A stretch of DNA of 13,119 bases from JBFHNV01 sp965365655 (GTDB taxonomy: Bacteria; Pseudomonadota; Gammaproteobacteria; HK1): NCBI GenBank assembly GCA_965365655.1, contig CBDUCN010000128.1:1-13119 (forward strand). Direction: 5' to 3'. Under the pieces are notes generated by a model that saw only the letters and a program-made list of their open reading frames with translations, searched no databases and had not been told where the DNA came from. Numbering within the stretch: position 1 is the stretch's first letter; the number at the start of each line of letters is the position of its first letter. The position numbers were made by a program, and so were the translations under genes. Below, one piece after another: positions 6,439 through 11,878 of this stretch.

Positions 6439-7619
6439 CGTGCGTCGCTCTCCGGTAGTTCGCCGCCGGCGCGCTCGAGCTCGGCGATCGCCGCGGCCAG
6501 GAAGCGCGCGGCCTCTGCGCCGGTCACGGCGCGGTGGTCGAAGGTGAGGGACAGCGGCAGGGTGCGGCGCACCGCCGGCGCGCCGGCGTGCGCGCGCACC
6601 CGCTCCGCGAGTCGCCCCGCGCCGAGGATAGCGACCTGCGGCGGCAGCACCACCAGCGCCGCGTGCTCTCCGCCCAGCATGCCGAAGTTCGACAGCGTGA
6701 CGGTGGCGCCGCGCAGCTCTCCGGGCGCGATGCTGCGCTCGCGAACGCCCGCGCTGAGCGCCGCCAGCGCGTCGGCCAGCTCCTCGCCGTGCAGCTTGCC
6801 CGCGTCCTCGAGCACCGGCACGAACAGCCCGTCCGCGGTGTCGGCCGCGATGCCCAGGTTCACGCGCGCGTGGCGCACGATGCGTTCCTCGTCGTCCAGG
6901 AACCACGCGTTCAGCGCCGGCTCTGCGGCGCAGGCCGCGACCACCGCGCGCACCAGGCGCGGCAGCGGCGCCTCGCCGGCGGGCCACGCGTGCACGTCGG
7001 CCTCGTCGGTGACGGTCGCGGGCACGACACGCGCGTGCGCGCGGCTCATGTTGCGTGCCATCGCCCGGCGCACGCCGCGCAGGCGTTGCGGCGCGGCCTG
7101 CGGCGCCGGCGCCGCGCGTGCCGCGCGCTCCAGGTCCTCGCCGGACACCGCGCCGCCGGGGCCGGTGCCGGTGACGGCCTCGAGATCCACCCCGAGGCGC
7201 CGCGCGCGTGCGCGCACCGCCGGGGTCGCGCGCGCCCGGGTGCCGTCGCGCGCCGCGTCGGCCGCCGCCGCGGCGCGCGGCCGCGCCGCGCGCGGGGCGC
7301 CCGGTCCGGGCGGGCACTGCGGGGGCGGGCGGGCCGTGTCGCGCGCCAGCTCGCCGACCACGCTGCCGGTGTCCCGCGTCGCGTCCGCGTCCGCGAACTC
7401 CACCAGCGGCGCGCCGACCGGGATCACGTCCCCGGGGTTTCCGTGCAGCGCGTGGATGCGCCCGGCGCGCGGAGACGGCACGTCCAGCAGCGCCTTGTCC
7501 GTCTCCACCGACACCAGCGGCTGCTCCGCGACCACGTGGTCGCCCGGCGCGACGTGCCAGGCGACGATCTCGGCCTCGGCGAGACCCTCGCCCAGATCGG
7601 GAAGCGCGAACGTGATCAC
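6435..7619 (-). CDS. Lipoyl-dependent 2-oxoacid dehydrogenase E2 acyltransferase
   Basis: 394 aa, the core acyltransferase that accepts the acyl group from E1 onto a lipoyl-lysine arm and passes it to CoA. Domains in order are one lipoyl domain (about 2-77, lipoylated K42 in VETDKALLDVPSP), a Pro/Ala/Arg-rich linker (about 95-131), a peripheral subunit-binding domain (about 132-168, TPAVRARARRLGVDLEAVTGTG), and a catalytic CAT-like domain (about 178-384). TLSNFG (308-313) and the catalytic H362 in DHRAVTGAEA are visible. The usual motif is HRxxDG; here the Asp position is Thr366. The start is a GTG at 7617-7619 overlapping the E1 stop as GTGA, placing LPDLGEGL at the proper distance from the N-terminus. 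The single lipoyl domain and the context fit a branched-chain complex, but pyruvate cannot be excluded. Confidence 0.93.
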   Translation of the reverse strand: MITFALPDLGEGLAEAEIVAWHVAPGDHVVAEQPLVSVETDKALLDVPSPRAGRIHALHGNPGDVIPVGAPLVEFADADATRDTGSVVGELARDTARPPPQCPPGPGAPRAARPRAAAAADAARDGTRARATPAVRARARRLGVDLEAVTGTGPGGAVSGEDLERAARAAPAPQAAPQRLRGVRRAMARNMSRAHARVVPATVTDEADVHAWPAGEAPLPRLVRAVVAACAAEPALNAWFLDDEERIVRHARVNLGIAADTADGLFVPVLEDAGKLHGEELADALAALSAGVRERSIAPGELRGATVTLSNFGMLGGEHAALVVLPPQVAILGAGRLAERVRAHAGAPAVRRTLPLSLTFDHRAVTGAEAARFLAAAIAELERAGGELPESDAR

Positions 7620-9796
7620 CGGTACTCCAGCACGTCGTGCGCCGCGGCCAGCACCTGCGCCTCGCCCGGCAGGTAGAAGGACTCGAGGCGCGGCAGCGGC
7701 ATCACGGTGTCGTAGCCTGCGACGCGCTTCACCGGCGCGAGCAGCGCGGTCAGGCCGCGGTCCGCGAGCCGCGCCGCGATCTCGGCGCCGAAGCCGGCGG
7801 TCAGCGGCGCCTCGTGCACGATCACGCAGCGCCCGGTGCGCACGACCGACGCGAGCACGGTGTCCTCGTCGAAGGGTTTCAGCGTCGCCACGTCCAGCAC
7901 CTCCGCCTGCACGCCTTCCGCGGCCAGCGTGTCGGCCGCCGCCAGCGCGTCGGCCACGCACGCGCCCCACGCCACCAGCGTCAGGTCGCTGCCCTCGCGC
8001 ACGACGAAGCAGCGGTCCAGCGGCGCCGCGTCGCCGTCGTCCGTGACCGCCTCGCGCGAGGCCCGGTACAGGCGCTTGGGCTCGAGGAACACCACCGGGT
8101 CCGGATCCCGGATCGCGGCCAGCAGCAGGCCATAGGCGCGCCGCGGCGACGACGGGATCACCACCCGCAGGCCGGGAACGTGCGCGAGCATCGCCTCGAA
8201 GCTCTCGCTGTGGTGCTCCGGCGCGTGAATGCCACCGCCGTACGGCGCGCGCACCACCAGCGGGCAGGTGAGCCTCCCGCGGGTGCGGTTGCGCAGGCGG
8301 CTCGCGTGATTCGCGAGCTGGTCGATCGCGGGGTACAGGAAGCCCATGAACTGGAACTCCGCGACCGGGCGCAGGCCCTGCGCGGCAAGGCCGACCGCGA
8401 GGCCCGCGAACAGCGCCTCCGAGAGCGGGGTGTCGAACACCCGCGCGTCGCCGAAACGCGCGTGCAGGCCGTCGGTCGCGCGGAACACGCCGCCGTCGCG
8501 CGCGACGTCCTCGCCGAACACCAGCACCCTGTCGTCCTCTTCCAGCGCGCGCGCGAGCGCGGTGCGCACGGCGTCCACCAGCGTGAGCTCGCGCGCCGCT
8601 GCCCGCGCTGGCGGCACGGCCGCGCGCCGCTCGTGAGCGTGCTCGCGATCGCGGGCGGCGTCCGCGGCGTCGTCGGCCTCGGCTTGCCCTGCGTCCGGTG
8701 CATCGCCGTCGCCCGCGCTGCCGGCGGCACGCGCCGCGCAGTGCGCGGCCTGCGCGCGCAGCGCCTCGGGCAGCCGTGCATAGAGGTGCTGGAACATCGA
8801 GCCCGGCGGTTGCGGCGGCGTCGCGAGGTAATCGGCAGCCGCCGCCTCCATCGCGTCGCCGCAGCGCCGCTCCAGGGCGTGCTCGCGCGCGTCGTCCCAC
8901 TCGTCGCGCGCCGTGAGATGGCGGCGCAGGCGCGCCACCGGATCCGCGTGCCACTGCCGGCTGACCTCGGCGTCGTCGCGGTAGCGGCTGGCGTCGTCGG
9001 CGGTGGTGTGATCGGCGAGCCGGTAGGTGAGCGCCTCGACGAGCGTGGGGCCGCCGCCGTCGCGCGCGCGCTCGACCGCCTCACCGACCGTGTGGCGCAC
9101 TGCCAGCACGTCGTTGCCGTCGACCTGGACCCCGTCGAAGCCGACCGCTGCCGCCTTGTGCGCGAGGGTGGGCGCCGCGCTCTGGCGCGCGCGCGGCACC
9201 GAGATCGCCCACTGGTTGTCGTTGACCACGAACACCACCGGCAGCCGCTCGACGCCGGCGAAGTTCATCGCCTCGTACACGTCGCCCTTGGACGTCGCGC
9301 CGTCGCCGAACACGCACACCGCGACCCGCGCCTCGCCGCGCAGCTTGAACGCCATCGCCACGCCCGCCGCGTGGGGCGCGTGGGAGCCCACCGGCACGCA
9401 CACCGGGAAGTCCTCGCGGGCGTCGCGGAAGTCGCTGCCGCGCTCGTCGCCGCCCCAGTACAGCAGCAGCTCGAGCGGGCGAACGCCGCGCAGCAGCTGC
9501 GCGCCCTGCTCGCGGAACGACGGCACCAGCACGTCCTCGGCGCGCATCGCCGCGGCCACGCCCACCGCGACCGCCTCCTGGCCCAGCGACGACGCGAAGG
9601 TGCCGAGCCGGCCGGTGCGCTGCAGCGTCACCGCCTTCGCGTCGAACGCGCGGGTGAGCGCCATCGCCTCGTACAGCCCGCGCAGCGCCGCCGGGTCGCC
9701 GGCGTGCTCCGGCAACGCGCCGGCGGCGTTGCCGTCGGCGTCGATGAAGCCCACGCGGCGCACCGCGAACGCGCCGATGCCGTTCGCCGTGCTCAC
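7616..9796 (-). CDS. Fused E1 alpha-beta 2-oxoacid dehydrogenase (ThDP-dependent)
   Basis: 726 aa, one uninterrupted frame containing both E1 subunits, which are normally two proteins. Residues about 1-350 are E1 alpha: the ThDP/Mg motif GDGATSKGD (164-172) to NDNQWAIS (192-199), where the metal-ligand Asn is N194, and the regulatory-loop-like YRLADHTTADDASRYR (258-273). Residues 351-402 form an Ala/Asp/Arg-rich linker. Residues about 403-726 are E1 beta: ELTLVDAV, VFGEDVARDGGVFRATDGL (426-444), FDTPLSE (454-460), YGGGIHAPEHHSESFEA (519-535). The complex decarboxylates a 2-oxo acid and acylates E2. The start is GTG at 9794-9796, overlapping the upstream stop as GTGA. An in-frame GTG at 8615-8617 (residue 394) could give a separate beta chain, but no stop ends alpha and its SD is poor. 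DHTTADD also occurs in some pyruvate dehydrogenases, so the substrate (branched-chain 2-oxo acid or pyruvate) rests on context. Confidence 0.9.
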   Translation of the reverse strand: MSTANGIGAFAVRRVGFIDADGNAAGALPEHAGDPAALRGLYEAMALTRAFDAKAVTLQRTGRLGTFASSLGQEAVAVGVAAAMRAEDVLVPSFREQGAQLLRGVRPLELLLYWGGDERGSDFRDAREDFPVCVPVGSHAPHAAGVAMAFKLRGEARVAVCVFGDGATSKGDVYEAMNFAGVERLPVVFVVNDNQWAISVPRARQSAAPTLAHKAAAVGFDGVQVDGNDVLAVRHTVGEAVERARDGGGPTLVEALTYRLADHTTADDASRYRDDAEVSRQWHADPVARLRRHLTARDEWDDAREHALERRCGDAMEAAAADYLATPPQPPGSMFQHLYARLPEALRAQAAHCAARAAGSAGDGDAPDAGQAEADDAADAARDREHAHERRAAVPPARAAARELTLVDAVRTALARALEEDDRVLVFGEDVARDGGVFRATDGLHARFGDARVFDTPLSEALFAGLAVGLAAQGLRPVAEFQFMGFLYPAIDQLANHASRLRNRTRGRLTCPLVVRAPYGGGIHAPEHHSESFEAMLAHVPGLRVVIPSSPRRAYGLLLAAIRDPDPVVFLEPKRLYRASREAVTDDGDAAPLDRCFVVREGSDLTLVAWGACVADALAAADTLAAEGVQAEVLDVATLKPFDEDTVLASVVRTGRCVIVHEAPLTAGFGAEIAARLADRGLTALLAPVKRVAGYDTVMPLPRLESFYLPGEAQVLAAAHDVLEYR

Positions 9797-11499
9797 GGCG
9801 CGGCCCCCGCCGTGCCGCGCTCGAGCTCCTCGCGCATCAGCTCGCGCATGCGGTACTTCTGCACCTTGCCGGTGACGGTCAGCGGGAACGCGTCCACGAA
9901 GCGTATGTAGCGCGGGACCTTGAAGTGCGCGATGCGCCCGGTGCAGAAGTCGCGGATCTCCTGCTCGTCGCAGCGCGTTCCGGGGCGCAGGCGGATCCAC
10001 GCGCAGATCTCCTCGCCCATGCGCGCGTCGGGCACCCCGATCACCTGCACGTCCTCCACCTTCGGGTGCGTGTACAGGAACGACTCGATCTCGGTCGGGA
10101 ACACGTTCTCGCCGCCGCGGATGATCATGTCGCGGGTGCGGCCCACGATGCGGCAGTAGCCCTCCTCGTCGAGCACCGCGAGATCCCCCGAGTGCATCCA
10201 GCCGGCGGCGTCGATGGCCTCGGCGGTGCGCTCGGTGTCCCCCCAGTAGCCGCGCATCACGCAGTAGCCGCGGGTGAGCAGCTCCCCGGTCTCGCCGCGG
10301 GCCACCACCCGCCCGTCGCGGTCGACGATCTTCACCTCGGTGTGCGGCAGCACCCGGCCCACCGTCGACACGCGGCGCTCGAGCGGGTCGTGCACCGAGG
10401 TCTGGAAGCTCACCGGGCCGGTCTCGGTCATGCCGTAGGCGATCGTGATCTCGGGCAGGTGCATCTCGTCGACGAGTCGCTTCATCAGCTCCTCGGCGCA
10501 CGGCGCGCCGGCGATGATCCCGGTGCGCAGCGTGTCGAGGCGCGCGGCCGCGAAGTCGGGATGCTCCAGCGCCGCGATGAACATGGTGGGCACGCCGTGC
10601 AGCGCGGTGCAACCCTCCTCGCTCACCGCGGCGAGCACCGCGCCCGCGTCGAAGCCGGCGCTGGGCAGCACCATCGCCGCGCCGCAGGCGACGCACGCGA
10701 GGGTGCCCAGCACCATGCCGAAGCAGTGGTACATCGGCACCGGAATGCACAGCCGGTCGCCGCGGCCCAGCTCCATCGCCGCCGCCACGAGGCGCGCGTT
10801 GTTGACGATCGCGTGGTGGGTGAGGGTGGCGGCCTTCGGCATGCCGGTGGTGCCGCTGGTGAACTGGATGTTGATGGGGTCGTCGAACTGCAGCTCCGAG
10901 GTCAGCGCGGCGAGGCGTTCGCGCTCGACGGCGCCGCCTGCGCGCGCGACGTCGCAGTAGCGCAGCATCCCCGCCGGGGGCGGGCCGCCCCCGTCGCCGT
11001 CCAGCGCGATCACGTGCTCCAGCGCGGGCAGCGCGGCAGCGCGCAGCCGCCCGTCGCGGCGTGCGGCGAGCTCCGGCAGCAGCTCGTGCAGCATCGCCGC
11101 ATAGTCGCTGGTCTTGAAACGGGTGGCGCAGATCAGCGCGCGGCACGCGACGTGGCCGAGCGCGCGTCGCAGCTCCTCGACGCGCCACGCGGGGTTCACG
11201 TTCACGAGCACCAGGCCGGCCTTCGCTGTGGCGAACTGCGCCACCACCCACTCGGCGCAGTTCGGCGCCCACAGCCCGACGCGATCGCCAGGCGCGAGCC
11301 CCAGCGACAGCAGCCCGGCCGCCAGCGCGTCGGCCTGCTCGCGCAGCGCCTGCCAGTCCAGGCGTACGCCCTGATGGCGCACGACCAGCGCGAGACCAGC
11401 CGGATCCGCGGCGCTCGCGGCGTCCAGCAGCGCGCCCACCGTCGCGCCGACGAGCGGCGTGCCGGTTCCGTGGACGTAGCTCGCGGTGCCTGCCGTCAT
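9793..11499 (-). CDS. AMP-forming acyl-CoA synthetase (AMP-binding family)
   Basis: 568 aa, the usual size for adenylate-forming acyl-CoA ligases, which activate a carboxylic acid with ATP to an acyl-AMP and then an acyl-CoA. Motifs are the P-loop-like FTSGTTGMPK (213-222), YGMTETGP (355-362), the hinge region GWMHSGDL...GRTRDMIIRGGENVFPTEIE (433-472, ATP-contacting D439), and the catalytic K545 in TVTGKVQKYR. The N-terminal SYVHGTGTPL and the RFKTSDY block (127-133) resemble fatty or short-chain acid ligases of the FadD-like type. The ATG at 11497-11499 has GAGG 5 nt upstream and matches the usual N-terminus. An in-frame GTG at 11557-11559 with GGAGG 8 nt upstream would add 20 residues (588 aa) and cannot be excluded. 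It is the first gene of the operon and probably supplies acyl-CoAs alongside the dehydrogenase complex; the substrate is not known. Confidence 0.93.
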   Translation of the reverse strand: MTAGTASYVHGTGTPLVGATVGALLDAASAADPAGLALVVRHQGVRLDWQALREQADALAAGLLSLGLAPGDRVGLWAPNCAEWVVAQFATAKAGLVLVNVNPAWRVEELRRALGHVACRALICATRFKTSDYAAMLHELLPELAARRDGRLRAAALPALEHVIALDGDGGGPPPAGMLRYCDVARAGGAVERERLAALTSELQFDDPINIQFTSGTTGMPKAATLTHHAIVNNARLVAAAMELGRGDRLCIPVPMYHCFGMVLGTLACVACGAAMVLPSAGFDAGAVLAAVSEEGCTALHGVPTMFIAALEHPDFAAARLDTLRTGIIAGAPCAEELMKRLVDEMHLPEITIAYGMTETGPVSFQTSVHDPLERRVSTVGRVLPHTEVKIVDRDGRVVARGETGELLTRGYCVMRGYWGDTERTAEAIDAAGWMHSGDLAVLDEEGYCRIVGRTRDMIIRGGENVFPTEIESFLYTHPKVEDVQVIGVPDARMGEEICAWIRLRPGTRCDEQEIRDFCTGRIAHFKVPRYIRFVDAFPLTVTGKVQKYRMRELMREELERGTAGAAP

Positions 11500-11571
11500 C
11501 GGCGCCTCGGGCGCGAGGGCCGGGCCCGGGCTGAGCAGGTGATCGCAGCCATGCTTCACACCTCGTGCCTC

Positions 11572-11588
11572 CGAGGGAAGTGCCCTCG
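11572..11588 (-). promoter_or_regulatory. Leader hairpin next to the upstream GTG of the acyl-CoA synthetase
   Basis: CGAGGG (11572-11577) and CCCTCG (11583-11588) form a 6-bp stem around AAGTG. On the minus strand the stem ends at or just before the GGAGG sequence that precedes the alternative GTG start at 11557-11559, so in RNA it could influence access to that ribosome site. If the ATG at 11499 is the true start, it is simply part of the 5' leader. Confidence 0.35.
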
Positions 11589-11607
11589 TCTCTACTGGCC
11601 TCCCTCG

Positions 11608-11631
11608 CCCTCCCCCGACATCCGGGGAGGG
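11608..11631. promoter_or_regulatory. Inverted repeat CCCTCCCC-N8-GGGGAGGG
   Basis: A perfect 8-bp inverted repeat (11608-11615 and 11624-11631) has an 8-nt spacer. It could be an operator for the leftward catabolic operon, since it lies 109-132 bp upstream of the ATG at 11499, or a leader hairpin. The symmetry is not a binding site I can name. Confidence 0.4.
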
Positions 11632-11698
11632 AATGGCCCCGAACGTGCATTGATCGACAGCGACAGTGGGAATCTAGCGACAGGCCCTCACGGCGGCA

Positions 11699-11712
11699 TT
11701 GACGCCCGTCAA
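11699..11712. promoter_or_regulatory. Palindrome TTGACG-CC-CGTCAA, FNR/FixK-like site
   Basis: A perfect 14-bp palindrome. It fits TTGA-N6-TCAA, the general core recognised by CRP/FNR-family regulators of the FNR/FixK/ANR type (the classic FNR consensus is TTGAT-N4-ATCAA). TTGAC-type palindromes are also used by unrelated regulators, so the assignment is tentative. It lies between the two divergent units, about 167 bp upstream of the kinase ATG and 200 bp upstream of the synthetase ATG, a reasonable position for control of either. Confidence 0.4.
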
Positions 11713-11819
11713 GGGGCCGGCCGGTCGCGCGTCGGCCCTGCGGCGCCGCGGCGGAGTCGGCGCCTCACGCTCGAAGCGGGTTCGTCATGCCCGGCGCCGC
11801 GTAATAGACTCGGTCTGGA

Positions 11820-11852
11820 CGGGCGCGTGCCGTGCGCGACGGCACGTGCCCG
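11820..11852 (+). promoter_or_regulatory. 14-bp stem-loop in the kinase leader
   Basis: CGGGCGCGTGCCGT (11820-11833) pairs with ACGGCACGTGCCCG (11839-11852) around the 5-nt loop GCGCG. All 14 positions pair in RNA, with one G-U wobble. The stem ends 10 nt before the SD sequence GGAGGA (11863-11868). It is the strongest RNA secondary-structure candidate in the window. A leader attenuator, a stability element or a large DNA operator are all possible. Confidence 0.6.
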
Positions 11853-11868
11853 GACGGTATCCGGAGGA
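11850..11868 (+). promoter_or_regulatory. Small hairpin touching the kinase SD sequence
   Basis: CCGGA (11850-11854) can pair with TCCGG (11860-11864) around CGGTA. The second arm includes the first two bases of the GGAGGA ribosome-binding site (11863-11868), and the first arm shares 11850-11852 with the larger stem at 11820-11852. The two folds would therefore compete for these bases. Confidence 0.35.
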
Positions 11869-11878
11869 GCGTCGGCCG

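Larger units (their letters stand above)
11500..11878. other. Divergent control region of the catabolic operon and the histidine kinase
   Basis: This 379-bp gap has no gene I can support, apart from a possible 20-codon N-terminal extension of the acyl-CoA synthetase at its left end. It must hold the promoters of both divergent units. Inverted repeats at 11572-11588, 11608-11631, 11699-11712, 11820-11852 and 11850-11864 are listed separately. A TAATAG at 11802-11807, with TTCGTC 15 nt upstream, is a weak candidate promoter for the kinase. On the minus strand a TAGATT (complement of 11671-11676) has no good -35 partner. I see no sigma-54 (GG-N10-GC) element. Confidence 0.6.

Noticed and set aside
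5563..8046. Plus-strand frame of 827 codons antisense to the dehydrogenase, E2 and E1
   Set aside because: It crosses three well-supported minus-strand genes and their coupled junctions, and has no family resemblance.
8615..8617. Internal GTG as the start of a separate E1 beta gene
   Set aside because: The alpha frame has no stop before it and no good SD lies upstream, so one fused gene is the simpler reading. It is kept as an alternative in the fusion finding.
7637..9910. Plus-strand frame of 757 codons antisense to the fused E1
   Set aside because: Low-complexity Arg/His-rich translation; the minus strand encodes clear ThDP enzyme motifs throughout.
11781..11807. TTCGTC and TAATAG as a sigma-70 promoter for the kinase
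   Set aside because: The -35 match is poor and the spacer is only 15 nt, so I mention it but do not call a promoter.
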